The notes under the pieces were generated by a model that saw only the letters and a program-made list of their open reading frames with translations, was not told the origin of the DNA and made no database searches. Positions 8,326-16,984 of a DNA stretch of 64,000 nucleotides are shown here, one piece after another; the stretch's first letter is position 1, and every line of letters starts with the position of its first letter. The stretch comes from Amycolatopsis mediterranei. GTDB lineage: Bacteria > Actinomycetota > Actinomycetes > Mycobacteriales > Pseudonocardiaceae. The stretch is taken from NCBI RefSeq assembly GCF_026017845.1, contig NZ_CP100416.1, forward strand, positions 5,886,158 through 5,950,157, in the 5' to 3' direction. A program made the position numbers and the translations under genes.

Positions 8326-9783
8326 ATGGCCGGCCGCTACAGAGCCCTCCTGATCGGCAACTCGACTTATCCGGCGGACGAGCACAACCTTCAGACGCTC
8401 TAGGGGCCGGTGAAGGATATCGCGGTGCTGAACCAGGCGTTAGCCGATCAGGGCACCGGCTTGTTCGCCGATGTCGACGTCACACTACTTCCCGAAGCGA
8501 CGTCCAACCGGGCGGTGCGCGCGTTGGGCGCTTTCTTCACGAAGGCCCATCGGGACGACGTGCTGCTGCTTTATTTCAGCGGTCACGGCAAGCTCGATCA
8601 GCTGGGTCGCCTGCACCTGTGCATGCACGACACCGAGACGACCGATCTGCTGTCCACGGCCGTCAGCAGCATGCGGATCAACGAATTCGTCGAAGCGTCT
8701 CGGGCCCGCAATGTGGTGATCATCCTTGATTGTTGCTATGCCGGGGCGTTCCGTGGTGGCGGTCTCGGGGACGCCGTTGCCGGTCCGGGCCGGTATGTGA
8801 TGACCAGCTGCCGCGGGACGCAGCTGGCGAATGACGCGTCCGTCGACAATGGTACGAGCTTTTTCACCCAGCATCTGATCGAGGGTCTTCTGTACGCCGC
8901 CGATCAGGACGGGGATGGTTACGTCAGCTTCTCGGATGTCTACGCCTATGTCGACCGCTGTCTGCGCGAAGACGGAAAGCAGATACCTCAGCGACGGGTG
9001 GACGGCGACGGGGACCTGCACCTGGCCAGGCGTCAGCAAGCCGGCACCGCCGCGGGCAACATAGGACCGGCGGCTCACCCTGCGGACGGCGCCGGAGCAG
9101 ACCAGGTGCCGCCGTCGACGGTGGTACCTCCCGTTTCCATCGAGGCCGTCACCTCGCCTACGAGGCGACAGCGTGGCTGGTCTCGACGGCGCATCGCGAT
9201 CGTCGCCGCGGCCGCGGCCGGCGTGATCGCCGCCGGGGTCGCCGCCGCCGTGCTGCTGGTTCCGTCCGGCGACTCGGGTGACCACGCGGCGACGCCCGGC
9301 AGCGGGTCCTACACCGCCACCGCGCCCTGGCGGATTCGCGTCGACGGCACCGGCTACGGAAACGGCTGCACCGTGACCTTGACCGACACGGCTTCCGGGG
9401 AAGCGATCCCCGTGCCCGGCAACATCTACAGCGTCGCGCAATATCAGATCGACAATACCGGGTCATTCAAGTGGCAAGCCAACGATCGGAATTGCTTCGT
9501 CACACCCTTCGCCGGCTCCGGCACGGCCGTCCTGCCGTTCACCCAGGAACAAAACGGCGACACCGACGCTTTCCTTGCACCCGATCAAGGCGTGGTCGTC
9601 CAAGTGAAGGACAACAATTCGGGGATCTGCACGCTACGCCTCCTTGACGCGACGAACGGGCAAGAACTGGACGTAACAAAATGGGCGCCAGGTATGGGCG
9701 CCGTCACCCTGAACCCGCAGGGCCGAACGCAAGTCTACATTTTCGACAGCAACTGCGTCATCCAAGTGTCCGCGCACACCTGA
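8326..9783 (+). CDS. caspase-like (EACC1-associated) transmembrane protein, interrupted by an in-frame TAG
   Basis: ATG 8326 opens MAGRYRALLIGNSTYPADEH, the normal first strand of a caspase/metacaspase domain, but codon 8401-8403 is TAG. The same frame continues to 9783 as an otherwise intact protein. The catalytic histidine is in YFSGHGK (His codon 8584) and the catalytic cysteine in LDCCYAG (about 8734). After the peptidase comes a linker with RRQRGWSRRR, one transmembrane helix (about bases 9189-9255) and an outward-facing 150-residue C-terminal domain with several cysteines. Translation could restart at GTG 8410, losing the first beta strand, or the stop may be read through or be an error. 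Caspase-like proteases cleave cellular targets when triggered; the paired EACC1 protein is thought to link effector and sensor. The state of the gene is uncertain; the family is clear. Confidence 0.8.
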
Positions 9784-10046
9784 CTCGGAAGTGCGCAGGC
9801 GCGGTTCAATCTTGGGAAGATCGCGGGCGCCGCCGGACGAGCACACCGAAGGCTTCAAGATCCATTCAGTACCCAGAGTCGAGTTGGCGAGTGCCAACTG
9901 TCACCAACGCCGGCCGCGTCATCTCCGAACCCACCAAGAGGGTCGCCACCCCCTCAATAGAATCACGCGCATCGTGACCGAAAACATGCCACGGTGCGCC
10001 CGGAACGAGACTACTCTTACTTTTGAACTATTCGAGGGGCGTCTAA
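9784..10046. other. intergenic stretch, nothing recognised
   Basis: There is no supported gene here. GAGGGG near 10034 serves as the ribosome-binding site of the following gene, and the composition is less GC-rich just upstream of it, consistent with a promoter for that gene. Confidence 0.5.
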
Positions 10047-11012
10047 ATGACCAAGAAGAGCGCAAGGAAGGCAAGTGGCCGCCGGGCCAGCCGGCCATCG
10101 AGCCCACCTGCTGCTCCCAAGCCGATATTGCAGCGACTCGAGCGCTTCAAAACCGCCCTCCTCAGCGTAGGAGCCATGGCGGCCGCGATCACGGCCATCG
10201 TGACGCTCTGGCCGGCTCCCGATCCGGAAGACAGTGCCACGGTCTCACTCCGCGTCGTCCCCGGGGTTCCGCTCAGCGAGTACCAGCAACGGATCAGCAC
10301 CACTGCCGTCCAGCCACAGGCCCTCATCTCGTCCGCTCACCTGCCCTCATCCGGCGGCCAGAGTCGCCCGCCCTCATCAAGCGCCGGGCGTACCGGTACA
10401 GGGACACACTCACCAAACTCCACCTCGACGACCCCGCCTAGTCCGACTGAGCCGGCAAACCCCGCCATCACGTCAGCCGGACCGGTCTCAACCTCTGCAC
10501 CTGGAGAACTCCGGGTACCTGCCGGAATGACCGACCGTGACGTCGACGACACAACAGAGACAGTCAGCAGGCGCGTCAAGGGAGGGCGCGCCGGCATTCG
10601 AGCTCTTGAAACGATAGTTGTCGGCAGCTCCACTGATCAATCCGGCAAAATCGTCCCTCCTGAGGAGGCCGCCAAACGAGTACTCAAAGTACTCCACGAC
10701 GCCCGGCAAGTGGAGGGCAGCACGGAGCCGGTCGGCGTAGTCGTCAGTGCCGACGTCGAACTGAATGGCCTCCGCGGCAAGACAGTCTCGCTTACGTGGT
10801 CCATGTGGCAGACAGAGGGCAAGACCCGCCTACACGGCCAGTGGCTCAACGAGAACCTCGCGTACAATCTCCGTCCCACGACAGGCAAGGACACCACAAC
10901 AGTCGACCTGTGGGTTCCCCTTCCACCGGGAGCCGGCACATACGTTATCCATGGCGACCTGTCTACTGCCGGAGTGCCACTCGCAAGCAATCAAAGTGAG
11001 CCCTTCAATTAA
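10047..11012 (+). CDS. single-pass membrane protein with extracytoplasmic C-terminal domain, unknown family
   Basis: The 321-residue protein has a basic cytoplasmic N-terminus (MTKKSARKASGRRASR), one transmembrane segment (about residues 37-57), a Ser/Thr/Pro-rich linker (about 90-150) and a C-terminal globular domain (about 155-321) containing GVVVSADVELNGLRGKTVSL and GTYVIHGDLSTAG, which looks like a beta-rich fold. I do not recognise the family. The ATG is preceded by GAGGGG. It is the last gene of the accessory island. Its membrane-anchor-plus-outer-domain layout parallels the upstream caspase, so it may be part of the same module, but that is inference. Confidence 0.7.
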   Translation: MTKKSARKASGRRASRPSSPPAAPKPILQRLERFKTALLSVGAMAAAITAIVTLWPAPDPEDSATVSLRVVPGVPLSEYQQRISTTAVQPQALISSAHLPSSGGQSRPPSSSAGRTGTGTHSPNSTSTTPPSPTEPANPAITSAGPVSTSAPGELRVPAGMTDRDVDDTTETVSRRVKGGRAGIRALETIVVGSSTDQSGKIVPPEEAAKRVLKVLHDARQVEGSTEPVGVVVSADVELNGLRGKTVSLTWSMWQTEGKTRLHGQWLNENLAYNLRPTTGKDTTTVDLWVPLPPGAGTYVIHGDLSTAGVPLASNQSEPFN

Positions 11013-11460
11013 TCCTTGAACCGAGCCTTGGGACGTGCCGATCGTCTTTCACGCGCACGGGCGCGACATGAGCAGTCGGCCAGGCATGGACCCCGCCGAC
11101 AGAACTCACCAGAACGACGTCACTCAGACCGGGAAAGCCTTCAACCTTGAGGGGATTCCCCAACCACACGACCCAGACAACGGACAATCGACCTCGAACT
11201 GCACGGCGGCCGCACCATCGATGGTGTCACCGCCCCATCGCGCAACGCCTGCGCCTCTGACCGCCGCCATCTGGCATAACCGCGCCAGATCAAGAACGAC
11301 GGCGAGACATCCTCCGAGGACATATCGCCGCCGTGGACGGCTCTGTGACACGGCTCGATGACCGAAGCGGGTCAGGCCTGGTGGGCGAACCGCTCCAGCC
11401 GGCACCTGCCCTTCAGGAGCATGCCGAGGGGATGCCGCATACCCTCTCGGACGTCTGGGC
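11013..11460. other. non-coding gap at the island/core boundary
   Basis: This 448-base stretch contains only short overlapping frames without domains or good starts. It separates the accessory genes from the collinear secreted-enzyme region. I found no convincing second att copy or repeat in it. Confidence 0.5.
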
Positions 11461-12522
11461 TCAGGCCGGGCGGAAGCTGCCCAGGCAGGGGTGGCCCGGA
11501 AGAGCGGCTCTGGCCGGTTTGCCCGGCGGCGGGTAACCCACCAACCACAGCTGCCCGGTCACCGCGACGTTCGTGGCCAGCGAGATGTCGGCGACCAGCC
11601 GGAACCGCGTCTGCCGGCCGTCCGGGTACAACGCCCAGCCCGTCAGCCGGACCGCGGTGCGGGCTCGTGGTACGAACGGCGTGTCGAGTGCGACCCGCAG
11701 TTCCACCCAGCTGTCTCCGGTGATCGGACGGCGCATCCGCAGGCTGCCGACGGCCGTCAACAGCCCCAGCATGACGAACACCGCGCTGCCCCCGGCGATG
11801 CCGCCCACCCCGGCCGCGTCCGCGACGCCACCGGGTTCGGGCTCCACCGACGACGTGAGCGCGAGCCCCGCCGCACCCAGCACCAGGAACGTCACCCCGG
11901 TGACGGCCGCCCGCCGGACCTGGAACGCCCGGTGCGCGGCGAGCACCGGATCACGCGAGGGCGGTGTCGGGTGGCGCGAGACGAACTCGGCAAGCGTCGC
12001 CCCGGAAACGGGCGCGTCTTCGATCCGCCCGGACCGCAACCACATCGCCCCCGGCGGGCGGACGAAGACCCGCCGGCCCGTGCCGAGCACCCACAGCCGT
12101 CGCTCGCCCGCCAGCTGCACCCGCGGCCCGTCGGGGAGCCGGGTCCGCAGCCACCGTCCGTCCGGCAGCCGCACCGATACCCGTGCACCCTTCGTGAGCA
12201 ACCCGTCCGGAGCGACGTCGAGCCGGTGGTACGGCTCCCCGAAGTGACTTCGGACGCGCCGGTAGAGGATCAGGACGTAAGTCCACATCGCCAGCATGCC
12301 GCCGAAGGTGCCGAAGTAGATGTAGGGCAGCGTGCTCCCCCACCCTTCGGTGAGCACGAGCAGCAAACCCAGCATGACAAGCGCTCCGCTGAGCCCCATG
12401 CGGACAATGGTCAGGCCGGTCAATTTCTGGACAAACCCCGCAAACAGCGGTTCGGCCCCGGACGGCACGTTCGGAACGGGTTCGTGAACGCGGACTCTGT
12501 CCGTGCCGGAAGTGCTGTCCAT
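11461..12522 (-). CDS. four-helix membrane protein of unknown function
   Basis: The 353-residue product has hydrophobic segments near residues 38-57, 66-84, 205-226 and 240-262. A cytoplasmic stretch between the second and third contains VSVRLPDGRWLRTRLPDG and GERRLWVLGTGRRVFVRPPG, repeated beta-hairpin-like segments that could form small domains. No enzymatic motif is visible. The ATG at 12522 has no strong ribosome-binding site. It is transcribed away from the phosphoesterase gene and stands alone. Confidence 0.7.
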   Translation of the reverse strand: MDSTSGTDRVRVHEPVPNVPSGAEPLFAGFVQKLTGLTIVRMGLSGALVMLGLLLVLTEGWGSTLPYIYFGTFGGMLAMWTYVLILYRRVRSHFGEPYHRLDVAPDGLLTKGARVSVRLPDGRWLRTRLPDGPRVQLAGERRLWVLGTGRRVFVRPPGAMWLRSGRIEDAPVSGATLAEFVSRHPTPPSRDPVLAAHRAFQVRRAAVTGVTFLVLGAAGLALTSSVEPEPGGVADAAGVGGIAGGSAVFVMLGLLTAVGSLRMRRPITGDSWVELRVALDTPFVPRARTAVRLTGWALYPDGRQTRFRLVADISLATNVAVTGQLWLVGYPPPGKPARAALPGHPCLGSFRPA

Positions 12523-12729
12523 GCCTTGTCCCCCATCGGTTCACGTGCTCGGCCGCGGCAGCCTATCCGGCGGGGGAAACCTGATCGGAACCGCGGACAC
12601 CTCTCGGCCCGGGAAGCTCGTGATGTTCGGCGCATAACGGACAGAGCACCGGCGGGCACGCGCGTTCGTTCCGAAGTCGTTCACCGGGAAGGGGTGGAAA
12701 GTCCGGCAGCGGTGGATGAGCGTGTGCGG

Positions 12730-14325
12730 ATGACCGACGACGAAAAGATCTTCAACCGCCACGTCAGCCGCCGCGGCTTCCTCGCCGCCGCGGGTGTCAC
12801 GCTCGCCGCCGGGCCGCTCGCCGGTACCGCCGAAGCCGAGCCGGCCGTGGAGCTCACGACGACCACCGGCGACCCGGCGAAGAGCCCGGCGGTCGCCGGT
12901 CTGCACCTGCAGTTCGGCGCCGACGCCGCTGACGAGGTGGTCGTTTCGTGGCACGCGCTGCAGCCGACGCGCAACGCGCGCGTGCTCCTGGGGCGGGCCG
13001 ACGGCCGGTACGAGCGCAGTGTCCCGGCGAAGACCGTCAGCTACACCGACGCGAAGTCCGGCCAGGTCGTCTACGCCTTCCACGCGGCGGTTCGCGGGCT
13101 CCGGGCGGACAGCGAGTACCTCTACGCGGCGCTGCACGAGGGTGCCGAGCCGGTGCTCGCGACGTTCCGCACCGCGCCGCGCGGCCGGGGGAAGTTCACC
13201 TTCACCAGCTTCGGCGACCAGGGCACCCCCACGCTCGGCAAACGCTACGTTCCGCCGGCCGGCGTCACGCTGCCGAACCCGCCACTGGTCAACGACAACC
13301 TCGGCTCGCCCGCCGCGGGCGACACCACCGCCGGCGTCGAGCGCGTGCGGCCGCTGTTCCACCTCTTCAACGGCGACCTCTGCTACGCCAACCTGGCCAC
13401 CGACCGCGTCCGCACCTGGTGGGACTTCTGGACCAACAACAGCCGCAGCGCACGCAACCGGCCGTGGATGCCGGCCGCCGGCAACCACGAGAACGAACTG
13501 GGCAACGGCCCGATCGGCTACGCCGCCTACCAGACGTACTTCTCGGTACCGCCGGCGTCCGGGCAGACCGACGCCACCCGCGGCCTCTGGTACTCCTTCA
13601 CCGTCGGTTCGGTGCGGGTGATCAGCCTCGCCAACGACGACATCTGCTACCAGGACGGTGGCAACTCCTACGTCCGGGGCTACTCGAACGGCGCGCAGAA
13701 GGCGTGGCTGGAGCGGGAGCTGGCGACGGCGCGGGGCGACCGCGGCGTCGACTGGGTGGTCGTCTGCATGCACCAGGTCGCGATCAGCACCGCCGACCAG
13801 TTCAACGGCGCCGACCTCGGCATCCGCGAAGAATGGGTGCCGCTGTTCGACCGCTACGGCGTCGACCTCGTCGTCTGCGGCCACGAGCACCACTACGAGC
13901 GGTCCCACCCGATCCGAGGCGCGGCGGCCACCCCGACGCGCACGCCGGTACCGGCGTCGACCCGCACCGACGTCGTCGACACCACGAAGGGCACCGTCCA
14001 CATGGTCCTCGGCGGTGGGGGCACGTCCGCGCCGTCGAACCAGCTCTTCTTCACCCCGCCCCGCTGCCGGGTGATCACCAAGGTCGGCGACCCCGACCCG
14101 AAGACCGGCAAACGGCCCCCGGTGTACGTCACCGAAGACGCCCCCTGGTCGGCGGTCCGCGACGCGGCCAACTCCTACGGCTTCGCGGCCTTCACCGTCG
14201 ACCCGGGCACCCACCACGGCGGGACGACCACCATGCAGGTGACCTACTACGACGTCGTCGGCACCGACGGTGCCCTGAAGCCCTTCGAAACCTTCACCCT
14301 GCAGCGTCCCCGCTCGGACGCCTGA
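12730..14325 (+). CDS. Tat-exported purple acid phosphatase-like metallophosphoesterase
   Basis: The start at ATG 12730 gives 531 residues with a twin-arginine signal (SRRGFLAAAGVTLAAGPLAG); GTG 12724 is an equally placed alternative. After an N-terminal fibronectin-like domain (about residues 55-150) comes a calcineurin-type phosphoesterase with the metal-binding series FGDQG, NGDLCYAN, GNHE (in AAGNHENE), CMHQV and GHEHHYER. Such enzymes hydrolyse phosphate esters outside the cell using a di-metal centre, and Tat export fits folding with metal before secretion. It probably serves phosphate scavenging. It is monocistronic and converges on the GH16 gene across a strong hairpin. Confidence 0.92.
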   Translation: MTDDEKIFNRHVSRRGFLAAAGVTLAAGPLAGTAEAEPAVELTTTTGDPAKSPAVAGLHLQFGADAADEVVVSWHALQPTRNARVLLGRADGRYERSVPAKTVSYTDAKSGQVVYAFHAAVRGLRADSEYLYAALHEGAEPVLATFRTAPRGRGKFTFTSFGDQGTPTLGKRYVPPAGVTLPNPPLVNDNLGSPAAGDTTAGVERVRPLFHLFNGDLCYANLATDRVRTWWDFWTNNSRSARNRPWMPAAGNHENELGNGPIGYAAYQTYFSVPPASGQTDATRGLWYSFTVGSVRVISLANDDICYQDGGNSYVRGYSNGAQKAWLERELATARGDRGVDWVVVCMHQVAISTADQFNGADLGIREEWVPLFDRYGVDLVVCGHEHHYERSHPIRGAAATPTRTPVPASTRTDVVDTTKGTVHMVLGGGGTSAPSNQLFFTPPRCRVITKVGDPDPKTGKRPPVYVTEDAPWSAVRDAANSYGFAAFTVDPGTHHGGTTTMQVTYYDVVGTDGALKPFETFTLQRPRSDA

Positions 14326-14347
14326 TACCGCCGATGCTCATTGGGCC

Positions 14348-14395
14348 GGCCGGTTCGGTGCCGGAAGGAGAGATCCCTCCGGCACCGGACCGGCC
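14348..14395. terminator. bidirectional terminator hairpin
   Basis: Arms of about 21 bases (GGCCGGTTCGGTGCCGGAAGG and its near-complement ending at 14395) form a long GC stem with two weak positions between the convergent phosphoesterase and GH16 genes. Its position fits termination in both directions. Confidence 0.7.
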
Positions 14396-14411
14396 ACGCC
14401 GTCGCCTTTGG

Positions 14412-15269
14412 TCAGCCGCTGCGCGAGACCCGCACGTAGTCGACCAAGAGCGACTTCCCGGCCACCGTGGATTTGGTCGGCTTGCCCGGCCAGTCGCCGC
14501 CGATGGCCAGGTTGAGCAGGACGAAATAGCCGTGGGCGAACGTCGACTTCCAGGTCGAACTGCCCACCGTCGATTCCGTGACCGTCCAGTACGGCACGCC
14601 GTCGACGGACCACTGCAGTTGCGTGGGGCCCCACTCGACCGCGTAGGTGTGGAATCCGCCGGTGGCGAGCGGGGTCTGGCCGGTGAGCCCCGTGTCCTCG
14701 CGGCACGGGCCGCCGGACTCCGTCTTGCCGCAGTGCAAGGTTCCGTGGACGATCTTCTGGCTGTTGATGTTCTCCATGACGTCGATCTCGCCGGCCTGCG
14801 GCCAGTTCGTGTAGTTGCCGCGGAACGGCGCCCCGAGGGTCCAGAACGCCGGCCAGTAGCCGGGGCCACCACCGTCGGGCAGTTGCAAGCGAGCCTCGAT
14901 GCGCAGGCTCCCGCCGGGCGCCGGCTGGAAGTCCGAGCGCTGGGTCTCGATCCGGCCCGACGCCCACTGTCCGGACTTGTCCTTGGTCGCGGTGATCTTC
15001 AACGCGCCGGTGCCGTCCAGGCTGACGTTCGCCGGGTCCTTGGTGTAGGTCTCCAGTTCGCCGTTGCCCCAGCCACTCGCGCCGCCGGGATAGGAGTGTC
15101 CGGTGTCGAAGATCCAGTTCGCCGCCGCGGGCAGGGTGCCCGCCGGGCCGTCGAATTCGTCGCTCCAGAGGACGGTCCGGGCCGGGGTCGCCGAGGCAGC
15201 CGGGACCACCCCGGCGAACAGGACGCAGCCGAGAACCACCGGCAGCACTCGTGAAGGGAACGCACGCAT
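14412..15269 (-). CDS. secreted GH16 family endo-beta-glucanase
   Basis: This 285-residue enzyme has a Sec signal (residues 1-28, cleavage after ASA) and a single GH16 jelly-roll domain. The signature GEIDVMEN supplies the nucleophile (E161), the assisting D163 and the acid/base (E166), and tryptophans in YWPAFWTLG line the cleft. GH16 members cut beta-1,3 or mixed-linked glucans, or related polymers; laminarinase-type activity is most likely but not provable here. AAGGAG sits before the ATG at 15269. It follows the GH10 gene by 17 bp on the same strand, so the two form an operon. Confidence 0.92.
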   Translation of the reverse strand: MRAFPSRVLPVVLGCVLFAGVVPAASATPARTVLWSDEFDGPAGTLPAAANWIFDTGHSYPGGASGWGNGELETYTKDPANVSLDGTGALKITATKDKSGQWASGRIETQRSDFQPAPGGSLRIEARLQLPDGGGPGYWPAFWTLGAPFRGNYTNWPQAGEIDVMENINSQKIVHGTLHCGKTESGGPCREDTGLTGQTPLATGGFHTYAVEWGPTQLQWSVDGVPYWTVTESTVGSSTWKSTFAHGYFVLLNLAIGGDWPGKPTKSTVAGKSLLVDYVRVSRSG

Positions 15270-15286
15270 GATCTCGCTCCTTCCGG

Positions 15287-16921
15287 TCAGTTCAGCTCGG
15301 CGAGCATGGCCGAGTACGCCTTCTTGGGCTTGAGGTTCTGGTCCCAGGGCAGCGCGTCCCCGACGGCGAGGGGGTACTGCCCGATGTCGGCCGTCGAGCC
15401 GTAGCGGTCGGTGAACCCCCACATCCCGAACGTCGTGCAGTTCGGCTCGTCCCGGCAGACGGCGAGCTTTCCGGCGAACTCCTTGGCCTGCATGGTCGTG
15501 TCCCCGCCGGACACGACGTCCATTTCGGACACCCGGACCTTCAGCCCGAGCGCGGCGAGGGCCTGGACGTGCTTGCGGAACGTCTCCGGCGGGGTCCGGT
15601 CGCCCTTTTCGTACTCGTGGTTCTGCATCCCGACGCCGTCGATCGGGACGCCGTCCGCCTTGAGCTGCTTCACCAGCTTGTACAGCGCGTCCCAGCGCGG
15701 GCCGCTCTGTTCGACGCCGTATTCGTTGAGGTACAAGGTCGCGGCCGGGTCGGCCGCCCGGGCCGCCCGGAACGCCTGCGGGATGTAGGCCACCCCCATC
15801 GCCTGGTACCAGAGGTTGTGTTCCAGGCCGTCGGAGTTGTCCTCGTTCATCGGCTCGTTGACGACGTCCCATTCGGCGACCCGGCCGGCGAAGTGGCCGG
15901 CCACCGCCTTGATGTGGTCGAGCATCACCGTCTTCTTGTCCGGCGCCGAGCGCATCCAGGTCGGCAGGGCCTCGAACCACACCAGGGTGTGGGCGTGCAC
16001 GGCCATCCCGTTCGCCCGCGCGAAGTCGACCAGCATATCGCCCTCGGCGAACGCGAACACCCCCCGCGAGGGCTGGACGAACTCCGGCTTCATGTCGTTC
16101 TCGGGGGTGAGCGCGTCGAACTCGCGCCCGGCGATCGTCCGGTAGGCGGCATCGTCGACCAGCGGCGTGCTGGCGATGGCGGAGCCCACGCGGACCGGCC
16201 GGGGCAGTGCGGAAGCTTTGGCGCGCAACGACGTGCTCGACGGCTGCTGGGCCCAAGCGGGCGCGTCGACGATCTTCGCGCTGCCGGACGCGGTCAACGC
16301 GCGCAGCGTCCAGCCGCCGCCGACCTGCGCGTCCGCGCCGAACCACACGGTGCCCGCGGAGAACGCGCCGTGCTCGCCCACACTGCCGAGCTGCTTGCCG
16401 CCGGCGGAGACGGTCACCTTGCCGCCGCTGCGGCTGATCGACACGGCGACGTCGCCGGCGAGACCGGAGCCGAACGTCCTGGTCTCCACGGCTTTGTCGG
16501 ATCCGCCGTCCCAGACCGCGACCTCGAGCTTCCCGCCGACGACCCCGACGCGCACGCTCGGCCGTTCCTGCCGCCATTCGTCGTAGATCACCGGCAGCCT
16601 GCCGTAGAGCTGCAGGTACGCGGACTTGCCGCCGGTCACCGACATCAGCGCGTCGACGCCGAAGTCGCCGCTGACGTCCAGGTGCGGACCGGCCAGGTTG
16701 GCGGGCGGGTTGGGCTGGAGGCGTTTGCCTTCCGGCGTGGTCACCCAGCGGTCCAGCGGGGTGATCTTCACCCCGGCCGCCGTCGGTTCGGCACCGGAGA
16801 AGTGCGCCCAGTCGTGCCCGGCGAGCAGATCGGCCGATGCCGCGTACGCCGCGCCGGGTGGCGCCAGGCTCGCGCCGGCCAGCAGCGCCGTCCAGACCGC
16901 CGTGCGAATTCCCAGTCTCAT
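15287..16921 (-). CDS. secreted GH10 endo-1,4-beta-xylanase with N-terminal accessory domain
   Basis: The start at 16921 is chosen because GGAGG lies directly before it; an upstream ATG at 16933 would add four residues. The 544-residue protein has a Sec signal (about 1-28), an unassigned beta-rich domain of about 190 residues that resembles a lectin-like jelly roll, and a C-terminal GH10 barrel. The acid/base glutamate is in WDVVNEPMNE (E356) and the nucleophile in VRVSEMDV (E466). The enzyme should cut xylan backbones outside the cell. It leads the GH10-GH16 operon, 63 bp downstream of a ROK regulator gene on the same strand. Confidence 0.93.
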   Translation of the reverse strand: MRLGIRTAVWTALLAGASLAPPGAAYAASADLLAGHDWAHFSGAEPTAAGVKITPLDRWVTTPEGKRLQPNPPANLAGPHLDVSGDFGVDALMSVTGGKSAYLQLYGRLPVIYDEWRQERPSVRVGVVGGKLEVAVWDGGSDKAVETRTFGSGLAGDVAVSISRSGGKVTVSAGGKQLGSVGEHGAFSAGTVWFGADAQVGGGWTLRALTASGSAKIVDAPAWAQQPSSTSLRAKASALPRPVRVGSAIASTPLVDDAAYRTIAGREFDALTPENDMKPEFVQPSRGVFAFAEGDMLVDFARANGMAVHAHTLVWFEALPTWMRSAPDKKTVMLDHIKAVAGHFAGRVAEWDVVNEPMNEDNSDGLEHNLWYQAMGVAYIPQAFRAARAADPAATLYLNEYGVEQSGPRWDALYKLVKQLKADGVPIDGVGMQNHEYEKGDRTPPETFRKHVQALAALGLKVRVSEMDVVSGGDTTMQAKEFAGKLAVCRDEPNCTTFGMWGFTDRYGSTADIGQYPLAVGDALPWDQNLKPKKAYSAMLAELN

Positions 16922-16984
16922 CGATTCCTCCACGAGATCACCAGGGCGCGGGCGGCGGCCGCACGCTGACCGGTTGGATCCTGC

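Noticed and set aside
11013..11460. Small genes between the island and the membrane protein
   Set aside because: The open frames are short, overlap each other, and have no supporting start or domain.
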